From contig NC_080398.1 of the NCBI RefSeq assembly GCF_030265065.1, forward strand, positions 434,001-498,000: a stretch of DNA of 64,000 nucleotides, given 5' to 3'. This document shows, piece after piece, positions 53,151 to 64,000 of this stretch. The DNA is from Corythoichthys intestinalis (Eukaryota; Chordata; Actinopteri; Syngnathiformes; Syngnathidae). Positions within the stretch are counted from its first letter, which is position 1. The number at the start of each line of letters is the position of its first letter. The position numbers and the translations under genes are program-made. The notes under the pieces are model-generated. The model saw only the letters and a list, made by a program, of their open reading frames with translations, did not search any database and had not been told where the DNA came from.

Positions 53151-54495
53151 CAGTGGGGCAAATAAGTATTTAGCCCACCACCAATTGTGCAAGTTCTCCT
53201 ACTTGAAAAGATTAGAGAGGCCTGTTATTGTCAACATGGGTAAACCTCAACCATGAGACAGAATGTGGAAAAAAACAACAGAAAATCACATTGTTTGATT
53301 TTTAAAGATTTCCAAGTCAGAGTGGAAAATAAGTATTTGGTCACCTACAAACAAGCAGATTTCTGGCTGTCAAAGTGGTCTAACTTTTTCTAACGAGGCT
53401 CCACTCGTTACCTGTATTAGTGGCACCTGTTTTAACTCATTATCGGTATAAAAGACACCTGTCCACAACCTCAGTCAGTCACACTCCAAATCCCAGAACC
53501 ACACGGGGGGACCTAGTGAATGACCTACAGACAGCTGGGACCACAGTAACAAAGGCTACTATCAGTAACACAATGCGCCGCAGAGGATTCAAATCCTGCA
53601 CTGCCAGGCGTGTCCCCCTGCTAAAGCCAGTACACGTCCAGGCCCGTCTGTGGTTCGCATTTGGATGATCCAGAAGAGGACTGGCAGAATGTGTTATGGT
53701 CAGATGAAACCAAAAATAGAACTTTTTGGGAGAAACACAGGTTCTCGTGTTTGGAGGAGAAAGAATACTGAATTGCATCTGAAGAACACCATACCCACTG
53801 TGAAGCATGGGGGTGGAAACATCATGCTTTGGGGCTGTTTTTCTGCAAAGGGACCAGGACGACTCATCTGTGTAAAGGAAAGAATGAATGGGGCCATGTA
53901 TCGAGAGATTTTGAGTCAAAATCTCCTTCCATCAGCAAGGGCATTGAAGATGAGACGTGGCTGGGTCTTTCAGCATGACAATGATCCCAAACACACAGCC
54001 ACGGCAACAAAGGAGTGGCTTCGTAAGAAGCATTTCAAGGTCCTGGAGTGGCCTAGCCAGTCTCCAGATCTCAACCCCATAGAAAATCTGTGGAGGGAGT
54101 TGAAAGTCCATGTAGCCCAAAGACAGCCCCAAAACATCACTACTCTAGAGGAGATCTGCATGGAGGAATGGGTCAAAATACCAGCAACAGTGTATGAAAA
54201 GCTTGTGAAGAGTTACAGAAAACTTTTGGCCTCCGTTATTGCCAACAAAGGGTACATAACATAGTATTGAGATGAACTTTTGGTATTGACCAAATACTTA
54301 TTTTCCACCATGATTTGTAAATAAAATCTTTAAAAAAAAATCAAACAAGGTGATTTTCTTGTTTTTTTTTTCTTTCCACATTCTGTCTCTTATGGTTGTG
54401 GCTTACCCACGTTGACAATTACAGGCCGCTCTAATATTTTCAAGTGGAAGAACTTGCACAATTAGTGGTTGACTAAATACTTATTTGCCCCACTG
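53151..54495 (+). mobile_element. Tc1-like transposon of a second family, internally deleted
   Basis: Ends CAGTGGGGCAAATAAGTATT and its inverse, with TA on both sides (53149-53150 and 54496-54497). 1345 bases. Transposase on the plus strand lacks its N-terminal HTH start. Confidence 0.9.
53430..54264 (+). pseudogene. Tc1-like transposase, deleted and frameshifted
   Basis: Sequence jumps from the 5' leader (GTATAAAAGACACCTGTCCA) straight into NPRTTRGDLVNDLQTAG, removing the first HTH. After a frame change near 53650 the catalytic domain is open for 205 codons ([49 protein letters not shown], ending VIANKGYIT). The first catalytic Asp position reads QMKPK in place of SDETK, so it is lost. Same family as the remnant at 58795-59458. 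Confidence 0.85.
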
Positions 54496-54497
54496 TA

Positions 54498-55300
54498 GGT
54501 TTGCATAGGGAAGGTAAGGACATAACACTAGCAACTTTTCAGGATGCTCAAATTGCCCCCACCAACTTTTAAGCAACCTTATTTGTATTATATAATGACT
54601 TAAGTTATATAGGTAATTTAGATCGTCTTCCCATGTGATCTAAGGATAGAATTGACCCTACCATTATTAAGTGAAGTACTGTATTTTCTTTATATGCAGA
54701 CTTACATTTCTCGTTTTTCACTTGCTGAAAGTGGCGGTCCAAACGCACATTTTTTTGGCTGATGACTAGAACCCCCACATTCACACAATCCCGCCAGAAA
54801 TACATGTGAACATGTCGCCTCTTCCGTCTGCTTTGAAGAGGAGGGATATTAGTTTTTTTTCAGCCAGCAGCAGCAGCAGCCACTGTACATAATGTAAAAA
54901 AATGTCAATGTTGTCTAGGTAGGGAACACACCACTAATTTTGCTACTGTAAGTCCAACCTGCATCAGAATCTGTATAACAATAAACTGTATGAACTTGCT
55001 AACCAGTAAAAATCGAGTAGAAAGCTGCTACTGTTCACGTTAATTCAACCGAGCAATTTGTGCATTTATTCTTTAATTGAAATGTATTTATTTTCTAGAT
55101 AATTAAAAAAAAAACATTTTTATTGGCAGCCTATGCACATTTTAACCCCCCCCCCCCCCCCCAAAAAAAAACAAAAAAAAAACACAACCACTGTAAATTT
55201 CCTTTATATGAAGCAAGCATTTTGAAAAATGACTTTCTCCCATGAAAATAATTTCAACTTTTTTCATTTTTACGTAGGAACCAGCTGTTTGTGAGAAATT
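54498..55300. other. Intergenic, no gene recognised
   Basis: Contains a short CAG run near 54866, a C-run of about 17 bases at 55146-55162 followed by A-runs, and otherwise AT-rich sequence. Confidence 0.4.
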
Positions 55301-55412
55301 CACCTAAACTGTTTGGTCTTATTAATGTCCCGTCCCCAGCAAATAATGTACACGCAGGTTATGCTGTAATAGCATCCCGACCAATGTTGAGACCAAACCT
55401 ACGCCCTTGCAG
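55301..55412. repeat. Small repeat, family H copy (GTTTGGTCTTATTAATGTCC type)
   Basis: About 110 bases ending AACCTACGCCCTTG, repeated at 57590-57698 and, inverted, at 26168-26250. The 55301 and 57590 copies flank the element at 55439-57282. Confidence 0.6.
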
Positions 55413-55438
55413 ATTGCCATTTCGGAAATACATTTTAG

Positions 55439-57282
55439 CCGGGGCCGGATGTATGGGTGGGCCGGGGTGGGCACGGCCCACCCAGACGTGAGTCGTGCCC
55501 ACCCAATCAAAATGTCGGGAATATCTATTGTAGCGTCGCACTGGATATAGAGAACGCACGGAGAGTTGGTCTCACCTACTTTTTTTACAGCAGGATTAAC
55601 GGTTACTGTTGGCCGCAACAACGCCGAACAAGCAATCACCTAAACAAGCTGTTTTTCCAACCTCGTTTGTTATCCGCGCGCTTCCTCTCTCTCCTCCAGG
55701 CACATACACACACGCACCCTCGCTCGCCCCGCCCACTCCTACTCATCCAACCACACACACCCATCCGTACCAGAGGCGTTCGCTGACCGTAGGAAGCTGA
55801 TAGAACAGTAATAATAGTGTGGGGTCGTTACACTAAATATTCGGTCAAAGAAAGTAAAAATATATCACAATATCTGTACCAATACCATATTACTGGGTAG
55901 GCAGCCGTTTTCCTCCCGACAGAACATAAAAAGTGTTTTTGCTTGTCGCTGCAAAAGCTGTAGTAGTACCAAGTAGCTCTACCGATTTCACCAATGAGAC
56001 GTCGCAAAAATAATCACATGACTCCATTATACAAATCAGACGCAACCTTGCCGTCCTAGCTTCACGCCAGCCTGCTCAATCATGTGGTCTTTAGTACCGT
56101 AAAAAAATGAAGTATTTTATATTGAGCGCTGCTCTCAACAGGACTCAAAAGTGCGGATTTCAACCTCTATGCCAGTTTTTATTTGGCATTGATTGACCAA
56201 GGATAACCGGATATATGCTCCTTTTAATTTCTAAATAGTAATAATGAAGAAACTCTTCATTATTCAAACGAGGAACTATTTTTTCCACCAGAAGGCACTC
56301 ATGCTCTTTGGGCGAAGAATGTCTCGTTTATGGGTTTTTTTCTCTCATTGGAATACATTTTTATTGTATTTCTTTGGCTTTATGCGGTTATGTAATGTGT
56401 TATTGTCCAGTATCATTATAACAACGGTTCATATACCATTGTAAAAAAAAATAATAAGCAGTTACTCAAAATGTCACTCTTAATTGAGTATTATTTTCAC
56501 TGCATACTTTTTTATTTGTACTTGAGTACATTTTTTGGATGACTACCTTTACTCTTACTTGAGTAATATTAGTTTGAAGTAACACTACTCTTAGTTGAGT
56601 AAAAATGTTGGCTGCTCTACCCACCTCTGCGTTTAAATATTGCAATTTAAATTTGCTTATAAAATCCAGACACTTATTCTGGAAGTTTTCAAAATGTTTC
56701 TTAAGTAGTTTTTAAAAACAAAGGTTTAATCAAACGGTGTACCAATGAACCCATTACATATGCACTGCAAAACCCAAACCAAAAAAAAAAAAAAAAAAAT
56801 GAAAAGCTTCCCTTGTTTTTAGTGTAAATATACTAGAAATAAGTGAAATGATCTGCGAGTGCTTCAATTAAATTGACTCACTTAGATTTCGTGAAATAAG
56901 AAAAACATCTAGCTCAAAATAAGCTTAAAAAACTTGTCAGAAATGTTTTTAAATTCAATGATAGATATTGTTCAAAACATTATTTGAAAGCATTTTTCTC
57001 TTGATTTAGGTGAAAAATGACCAACTTGTAGTTGTATGGCCTTAATAAGGACAAATACTGTAGCAATAGTAATATTTACTTAAAGTAAGTGGAAGAATCT
57101 GATTCATTAATCTGTTAACCAGCCGTTAACACGCAGAACAAGATGGAGAAAATTATTCGACTAAATTTAAGAAAAATTAAAGAAATGCAGAGGGTAAAAA
57201 AAAAAAAGCCTGCATTGGGGGTGCCCCCTCAAGATTTCTTAGTGCCCACTCAGGTGGGTAAACCTAAATCCGGGCCTGCATT
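55439..57282. mobile_element. Probable non-autonomous element with GCCCACCC / GGGTGGGC-rich ends
   Basis: The left part (GGGGCCGGATGTATGGGTGG, GGCACGGCCCACCCAGACG) and right part (GTGCCCACTCAGGTGGGTAA, AATCCGGGCCTGCA) are diverged inverses. The interior includes AGTA-rich sequence (TACTCTTACTTGAGTAATAT, near 56550-56640) typical of another fish repeat. No transposase frame. Confidence 0.5.
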
Positions 57283-57699
57283 TAACATTTACATTAACTA
57301 TTTAAATAAATATTTAGTTCTGGATTTACACATTCAAGTCCAATACTTATTTAAAAAATACTATTTAAGTTGCTAAACAATGTTATAAATGTGCAAAAAA
57401 AAAAAAAAGTAACTAAAAATTTCAAACCACGTTTTTAACACTGTGTAGCGCTAAATGTGAGAAAATGTTTACAAACGGCGCCCCATTTGAAAGTTCGTAT
57501 CAGTCAATAGATTTATTTTGCATTAATCATTTAGCCTATCAATTAATTTGGTTCATATTGGTGAGAAATGTAGCCCTGACCCCCGTTCACCCAATCTGTT
57601 TGGCCATATTATTGTCCTGTCCCCAGCAAAAAGTGTACATGCGGGTTATGCTGTTATATCGTCCTTACCAATATTGAGACCAAATCTACGCCCTTGCTA

Positions 57700-58275
57700 T
57701 ATTCTTTCCAGTAAAAACAAAGCAATATCAACGCTGCCTTCCACGTAAATGTGTACATTAACATGTCACTCCATGTAAATTGTTAGACATTCAATAACAA
57801 ATACGAGGTGAAAGATGGGTCACTTGCCTGTGCGTTTGTTGTCAATCTGCGTCTTCTTCGTTTGACTGTTTTCTGACTGACGGTTGGTAAAATAAAATGC
57901 ACTGGGGACATCTGGTGGACCAGAACGTAAACAGCAGTCTCAAGATGACGCAGTTTACATTTCTAATAAAAAAGATAAATGCATTTGAAAACTCGAGTAA
58001 AAAAGAAATACAAAAGTGAAGCATAACATACATAAAAGACGAAACAAAATACCATGCTATGCAAAGTGAAACAATAATAATATAATAAAATTAAGCCTTT
58101 CATGCATGAATAATGATTTTGTTATATGGCGGGAAACACTCAGGTGACTTAAAGTTTCGCTCCGAGACCCCCAATTTGGCCAACTTTCATAATTGTTCGA
58201 TATGCATGTGTGATACATCTTTGGTAAGCTTAAACTCCCATTTTTCTGGGGGAAGAAAAGTTTTGAACAGGACAG

Positions 58276-58314
<39 letters not shown>

Positions 58315-58794
58315 ATCTGGAGATGAGAGCATGAAAGAGCAGAGTTAAAGACGCCATGATTTTTAACGAGATATTATCGCGTACTTACCTTGTTTCGATC
58401 CAAAAACTCCATGTAGCATATATCACTGAGTGCCAAGACACAGCTGTGAATGTCCACAGCTGGATTTTTGGGGGATTTTATGGGTGAAACATGGTAATAT
58501 AACAAGGGTCGCGATGCAGAAATCGCAGACATCAAGTAGTGGTCGAGATTTTATTTTTCATATATTTACACTTTTAAACTTTTTTTTTCTTCAATTTTTC
58601 TTTGTTTGGATCGTTTATCATCTAAGATATCGGAGAAAATGCGACAGTAACAAAAAAAATACAAGTGATAGATATGAGGTCGATATCCGTGACTTTTTTA
58701 CAGACACCATATTTTTCCATTGTGATATAACTTGATTAAAAGTTTAAAACATGCGGGTGAATAATTTTTTTATTTTTTAACGTCATTTTTTTAA
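57700..58794. other. Intergenic, no gene recognised
   Basis: AT-rich. An A-run of about 32 bases lies near 58280-58311. Short frames only. Confidence 0.4.
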
Positions 58795-59458
58795 AACCTT
58801 TGAGTCCCTGGTGGCGCATTGTGTTACTGATAGTAGCCTTTGTTACTGTGGTCCCACCTCTCTGTAGGTCATTCACTAGGTCCCACCGTGTGGTTCTGGG
58901 ATTTTTGCTCACCGTTCTTGTTATCATTTTGACGCCACGGGGTGAGATCTTGCATGGAGCCCCAGATCGAGGGAGATGTCAGTAGTCCTGCATTTCTTCC
59001 ATTTTCTAATAATTCCTCCCACAGTTGATTTCTTTACACCAAGCATTTTACCTATTGCAGATTCAGTCTTCCCAGCCTGGTGCGGGTCTACAATTTTGTC
59101 TCTGGTGTCCTTCGACAGCTCTTTGGTCTTGGCCATAGTGGAATTTGGAGTGTGACTGACTGAGACTGAGTGAACAGGTGTCTTTTATACCGATAACGAG
59201 TTAAAACAGGTGTCATTAATACAGGTAACGAGTGGAGCCTCGTTAGACCTCGTTAGAAGAAGTTAGACCTCTTTGACAGCCAGAAATCTTGCTTGTTTGT
59301 AGGTGACCAAATACTTATTTTCAACTCTAATTTGGAAATAAATTCTTCATCAATCAAGCATCTGTGGGATTTTGACAACGATCAAAGCACATTTGATTGT
59401 GATTTTATGCAGAAATGTGAGAAATTCCACAACGTTCAGATACTTTTTCATACCACTG
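58795..59458 (-). mobile_element. Tc1-like transposon remnant, 5' half only
   Basis: Minus-strand copy with the terminal repeat ending CAGTGGTATGAAAAAGTAT (inverse at 59440-59458) next to TA, the leader and the transposase start (MAKTKELSKDTRDKIVDPHQ, IGKMLGVKKSTVGGIIRKW). After a frame change, [20 protein letters not shown] follows. The catalytic half and other end are absent. Confidence 0.8.
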
Positions 59459-59559
59459 TACATCCGTATACCTTACTGCTGCCACATGTTGCGAAACAAT
59501 CATGTATGGATTATGTAAATTAGCCAAATCGATGAACTACAACAGGACCGACCGTCTTT

Positions 59560-59816
59560 TTACTTCTGGAGGTCCTCCACGAGGTATGGCTCATAGTCCT
59601 TGAGGAGTCCAAAGAAGATCTCCTTGGCGGCGACGCCAGACTTTAGAGCCAACTTGTAGATCATCCTCATCTTTTTCCGGTTGCCCTTCGTGTCGCTTAT
59701 TTCATCATGCACCTCTTCTAGGATGACCCTCTTGTCTTGCAACGCGTCCAGAATGGGATTGATATTGACCACGCGATTGATAAGCTCCAGCTTGTGCTTG
59801 TCCACAAAGTGCTCCT
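59560..59816 (-). CDS. CARD-domain terminal exon (Asc/pycard-like)
   Basis: The last coding exon of a minus-strand gene: acceptor TTGTTCTGTCAG, then 85 codons to TAA. The peptide reads EEHFVDKHKLELINRVVNIN, continues PILDALQDKRVILEEVHDEI, and ends FFGLLKDYEPYLVEDLQK. This matches the CARD of ASC (human [20 protein letters not shown] and QSYLVEDLE). CARDs mediate homotypic assembly of inflammasomes and caspase-recruiting complexes in the cytosol. Fish NLR proteins and caspase-1-like proteins also carry similar CARDs, so the parent gene may be pycard or one of these. A pyrin-domain exon was not found up to the window's right edge at 64000, where upstream exons may lie beyond several transposon insertions. 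Confidence 0.75.
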
Positions 59817-60035
59817 CTGACAGAACAAACAGCCAAAACACATGATTTTTGAAAATCACTTGAGAATAGAGACGATAATGCTAAAAATGTGGTGACAAAT
59901 GTCCAGAAATACACCCCAAAAAACCACAAACATTAGATGTACAAAATACTGTAAATATTTGGAAAAAATATGGTTTATAAAATTGAAAATGGGGAAAAAA
60001 ATAACGATTTCTAATATTCGCAAATACATTATTAG

Positions 60036-61049
60036 TAGGGTTGTTCCGATCATGTTTTTTTGCTCCCGATCCGATCCCGATCGTTTTAGTTTGAGTATCT
60101 GCCGATCCCGATATTTCCCGATCCGATTGCTTTTTTTTTCTTCTCCCGACTCAATTCCAATCATTCCCGATAATTTTTCCCGATCATATACATTTTGGCA
60201 ATGCGTTAAGAAAAAAATGAATAAAACTCAGACGAATATATACATATTCAATACATTATATACATTCAACATATAGTATTGGTTAATTATGACAATAAAT
60301 CCTCAAGATGGCATTTACATTATTAACATTCTTTCTGTGAGAGGGATCCACGGATAGAAAGACTTGTAATTCTTAAAGGATAAATGTGACTTTGTATATT
60401 GTGACTAAATATTGCCATCTAGTGTATTTGTTGAGCTTTCAGTAAATGATACTGCAGCCATTTAACTGTTCTGCCCAAATGCATGATGGGAAGTGCAACC
60501 ATGACCGTGCGTAGTGGCACCAATTGATATATGTTCTCTGCGTTGAGAAGTAATATAAGGTGTTAAGGAAAAGATCAACCACTACCGTTCTTCCCCACAT
60601 TGCTTCCCACAATTTTTCTAATTGCTGAGAGAGGGATTTTAAGGCTTTAGCCAATTAAAAAGAGGCTCCAAAGACTGCCAAAATTCTCTCTACTCCTTTT
60701 ACGCTGCCTGTTAGCTCTATATAGAGGTAACGCAGCACCGTTTTAGATTGAACGCGACAATGCGTGAGTGGGTCGTGCAGCCTTTGCGTTAATTGCATTA
60801 AATATTTTAACGTGGTTCATTAAAAAAAATAATTATTTACAGCCGTTTACGCGATAAATTTGATAGCCCTACTTTAAGCCAAAACTAAAGACTCTGGATG
60901 AATGTAAGACATTTTGTCTGTAACGTTAAATACATTTAGAAAATGATTTAATTTAAAAAAAACATATATATATTAAAAAAAGGCATGTCCAATATTTTTT
61001 TGCCGATTCCGATACTTTGAAAATGACGTGATCGGACCCGATCGATCGG
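60036..61049. mobile_element. Composite hAT element, family E copy
   Basis: TAGGGTTGTTCCGATCATG to GATCGGACCCGATCGATCG, flanked by ATTATTAG and GTTATTAG (7 of 8). The right terminus is slightly shorter than in other copies. Contains the internal family A remnant. In the upstream intron or flank of the CARD gene. Confidence 0.8.
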
Positions 61050-61072
61050 GTTATTAGGATTTTTTGATGTAA

Positions 61073-61228
61073 CCAGGGTTGTTTTCGTCAACGTTGACAA
61101 AACAAAAATATTGTGTCGACGAACACTTTTTTCATGACGATGACGAACTAAAAATGTGGCTTGGGAGAACATAATGAGACGAATGCCAGTTTTCGTCTGA
61201 CGAGAAAATGCGACATTGTTTCTGACGT
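61073..61228. mobile_element. Family I fragment
   Basis: GGTTGTTTTCGTCAACGTTG, then GACGATGACGAACTAAAAAT and GTTTTCGTCTGACGAGAAAA as in 40198-40660. Truncated at the right, where another element begins. Confidence 0.65.
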
Positions 61229-62655
61229 ACAGTCCCTGACAAAAGTCTTGTCGCTTATCCATTTTGTAGAAACAATTGCTAATAACTAGAGATGTCCCGA
61301 TTGATCAGCATCCCGATCGATCGGGTCCGATCACGTCATTTTCAAAGTATCGGAATCGGCAAAAAAATATCGGCCATGCCTTTTTTTAATATATATATTT
61401 TTTAATTAAATCGTTTTCTAATTGTATTTAACGTTACAGACATAATATGTCACACTCATCCAGAGTCTTTAGTTTAGGCTTAAGGTAGGGTTATCAAATT
61501 TATTCCATTAACGGTGGTAATAATTTTAAAAAAATGTATCACCTTAAAATATTTAACGCAATTAACGCATGCGCTGCATGACCCACTCACGCGTCCAATC
61601 TGTAATGGTGCCGTTTTACCTATATATAGAGATAAAAGGCAGCGTAAAATAAGTAGAGTGAATTTTGGCAGCCTTTGGAGCCTTCTTTTAATTGGCTAAC
61701 ACAATCCCGCTCCCTACCATTAGAAATATCGTGGGAAGCAATGAGGGGAAGAAAGGTAGTAATTGGTCTTTTTCTTAACACCCTATGTTACTTCCCAACG
61801 CAGAGAAGATATATCAATTGGTACCACTACGCACAGTCATGGTTGCACTTCTCATCATGGATTTGGGCAGAACAGTTAAATGGCTACAGTATCATTTACT
61901 GAAAGCTCAACAAATACACTATATGGCAACATTTAGTCACAATATACAAAGTCACATTTATCCTTTAAGAATTACAAGTCTTTCTATCCGTGGATCCCTC
62001 ACAGAAAGAATGTTAATAATGTAAATGCCATCTTGAGGATTTATTGTCATAATAAACAAATAAAGTACTTATGTACTGTATGTTGAACGTATATATTCGT
62101 CCGAGTTTTATTCATTTTTTTCTTAATGCATTGCCAAAATGTATATGATCGGTAAAAATTATCGGGAATGATTGGAATTGAATCGGGAGCAAAAAAAAAA
62201 AGCAATCGGATCGGGAAATATCGGGATCGGCAGATACTCAAACTAAAACGATCGGGATCGGATCGGGAGAAAAAAAAACGTGATCGGAACAACCCTACTA
62301 ATAACCTGACTTTTAATCTTTCAATTGGTTTCAGAAATGGCTCATATGAAACCTCCCAAATGATGTTGAATGTACAAAAATAGATTTGTTTCTCTGAAAA
62401 AAGATTCATCATTTGATGAAGACATAAATGTCAAATTTTGGCAAGACAAAAGTTTTGTCGCCTACAGAAAGTATTGCGAAAATTGAACAAAAAATGTACT
62501 TCAAATTCAAAAATATGTTACATAACATAAGCGAATGAAGTAGTCGTGCTGTGAGATACAAATTTAATGTTTTTGTATGACTTCCGTGGGCTTGAAGGAC
62601 TGCATCCATGAAGTTCGGCAAGAATTCATACAATTTATTGATGAAGTCATCAGCA
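61229..62655 (-). mobile_element. Tc1/mariner-like remnant split by a family E element
   Basis: CAGTCCCTGACAAAAGTCTT at 61230 is a typical end of another fish Tc1-like family. The body resumes after 62305 (GGCAAGACAAAAGTTTTGTC, GAAGGACTGCATCCATGAAG). No intact transposase frame. The far end is missing or beyond recognition. Confidence 0.6.
61287..62297. mobile_element. Composite hAT element, family E copy (best preserved)
   Basis: TAGAGATGTCCCGATTGATC to GTGATCGGAACAACCCTA, with a perfect 8-bp duplication CTAATAAC (61279-61286 and 62298-62305). 1011 bases. Carries the internal family A remnant in its middle. The left end shares TAGAGATGTCCCGA with the BED-type hAT element at 6579. Confidence 0.9.
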
Positions 62656-64000
62656 GTGTTGTCACAGATTACTTGAAAAAGTAATTTAATTACTGATTAC
62701 TGATTACGCCTCAAAAAAGTAATCTAGTTACTTTACCGATTACTTCATTATAGGGCTGCAGCTATCGAATATTTTAGTAATCGAGTAATCGACTGAAAAT
62801 TCTATCGATTAATCGAGTAATCGGATAAAACAAATATATTTTTGGGTGAAGAGCAATTATAAATATACATGAGAAAACAAGACATTTCATCTAATCTTGA
62901 ACCATTTTCAGTCAATCAATGTCTTTATTTTCGATGTATGTTGTTGAAAACAGCCAACAATTGCATCTCAGATGTAACTAAAATAAAAAAAAAGAGACTA
63001 ATTCACTGCTTTCACTCAAAAAACCTTTAGATCTTATTAAAAAAAAAAAAAAATTATATATATATATAATACCTAAAAATGCCGTTACGCTTGATAACAC
63101 ACATCACTTAAAAGTTAGGATTTTTTTCCCATGTGTTTCCATTGAATTTCTACTTGTGTCAAGCCATTTTTAAGTTCTAGTTAAGTTTTAAGTTAGTCTA
63201 AATTGTAAGTCCTGATAGGATTTTGAGTTTTTGCAGTGTTCAAAATAAATGTATGATTACAGGCAGTATTGGAGCACATTAGGGACCAGTGCTACTTGGT
63301 GTTTTATCCAGCAATGACTACTGAGCTAAAATTGATAGTTAGCATTATTGAGTTTTTATTTTATACCCTCATCACTCCACATCGCTATGTTATGTTAAAG
63401 CCTGTATGTAAGACACGTTAGCCAAGCATCGACAGTGGTCATAATTAATAGAAACCTAGCCCTCCGCAGGGCTAACGTTACGTTAAGCTTATTTATTAGC
63501 GTTTAGCGCTCTTTATTAGCGCTTAGCGCTCTACTGCTTTAAGATGGCGGCTGTTTACTAACGCTGCCCAGATGCGGCCGAGTCTGTCATTTCGCATCTA
63601 TTTCAACATACATGTGATCTCTATGAGACTCATCAGACACTACCTGCTACCAACTAGCATCGTGCGGGCTCGTATTTAGCAACGGCGGCGTCGTTTTTCG
63701 CGGCTTTCGGCCGCAGTAAGTTTTTTTTCTCTTCTTCTTCCTCTACGTACGTGACATCAGCGCGTCCCGCATTAAAAGTAGTCCAAGCAAAACATGATGC
63801 TTAGAGCTGTCAAAATAAACGATTACTCGAGGTGAATAAAACTACTCGGATCAGTTTTTAAACTCGAGTTACTCGAGTTGCTCGAGTATTCGTTTCAGTT
63901 CTACTTCATTATCAAAGTAACTAAGTTACTTCAAAAGTAATCTGTTACTTTTTACCCATTTTTCTCCCTTTGCCGCCTCAACATAAGAATGACAACAGAA
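62656..64000. mobile_element. Outer AGTAAT-rich repeat, interrupted
   Basis: AGTGTTGTCACAGATTACTT with repeated TAATTACTGATTAC words up to 62750, resuming after 63911 (AAAGTAACTAAGTTACTTCA). A common type of fish non-autonomous element. It runs towards the window's right edge. Confidence 0.55.
62751..63903. mobile_element. Non-autonomous hAT element, family G copy 2
   Basis: TAGGGCTGCAGCTATCGAAT to CGTTTCAGTTCTA, with a perfect 8-bp duplication CTTCATTA (62743-62750 and 63904-63911). 1153 bases, closely matching 18301-19475 along its whole length, including AGATGGCGGCTGTTTAC and the doubled TTAGCGCTC words. No transposase frame. Confidence 0.92.

Noticed and set aside
54605-54805. 66-codon minus-strand frame
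   Set aside because: Considered as a possible zinc-finger fragment, but the cysteine and histidine pattern is absent.
1-64000. Search for retroviral, LTR, LINE, Polinton or CRISPR features, tRNA and rRNA genes
   Set aside because: No reverse transcriptase, capsid or envelope motif, no paired long terminal repeats, no regularly spaced CRISPR-like array and no tRNA cloverleaf were recognised by eye. A profile search would be more sensitive.

Overview
The window is vertebrate nuclear DNA, almost certainly from a teleost fish. The signs are intron-split host genes, no bacterial-style gene packing, and a very dense, layered load of DNA transposons (Tc1-like, hAT and small non-autonomous hAT and TA-flanked elements) of the kind typical of fish. 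I cannot name the species. No retroviral, LTR or Polinton copy was recognised. kcne1 and dnajc28 both lie on human 21q22, so the segment is probably the fish counterpart of that region.

Host genes. (1) A complete five-exon sodium-channel beta-1-like gene (+, 29522-41659, 218 aa). (2) About 2.9 kb downstream on the same strand, a single-coding-exon kcne1 (44577-44930, 117 aa). (3) dnajc28 on the minus strand (48314-49447, 377 aa). (4) The last exon of a CARD-domain protein, Asc/pycard-like (-, 59560-59816). Two weaker minus-strand exon candidates of unknown identity are a serine/arginine-rich exon (5477-5852) and a CpG-rich 5' exon (15995-16110).

The most unusual object is a 7.6-kb transposon-like unit at 17206-24820. 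It has matching terminal inverted repeats that start TATGTATGG, A/T-tract-rich inverted subterminal modules and an imperfect 6-bp target duplication. Between the ends lie two convergent, open, spliced genes. One is an integrase-type DDE transposase of the IS3EU/GingerRoot kind (-, 382 aa, triad D128/D187/E227). The other is a 655-aa protein with an N-terminal SAM-like domain and a C-terminal HECT E3 ubiquitin ligase domain whose catalytic cysteine is present. Between them sits a 176-bp near-perfect palindrome with its own perfect 6-bp duplication and TAC termini, probably a small relative. This looks like a DNA transposon carrying a ubiquitin ligase as cargo.

Layout. 1-5.5 kb: CpG-rich start, then layered small elements. 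5.5-17.2 kb: exon candidates, a BED-finger hAT element (6579-8423) and nested repeats. 17.2-24.8 kb: the HECT/DDE element. 24.8-29.5 kb: a THAP-bearing hAT derivative, a Tc1 fragment and the upstream region of the beta-1-like gene. 29.5-41.7 kb: the beta-1-like gene, its introns swollen by at least a dozen insertions, some four layers deep. 43.0-44.2 kb: a minisatellite of dyad-symmetric units just upstream of kcne1. 45.7-49.5 kb: elements and dnajc28. 49.5-53.0 kb: a composite hAT element split by a Tc1 copy that sits exactly at the centre of a 350-bp-arm palindrome. 53-64 kb: Tc1 copies, composite hAT elements, the CARD exon and a second copy of the hAT element found inside the HECT/DDE unit.
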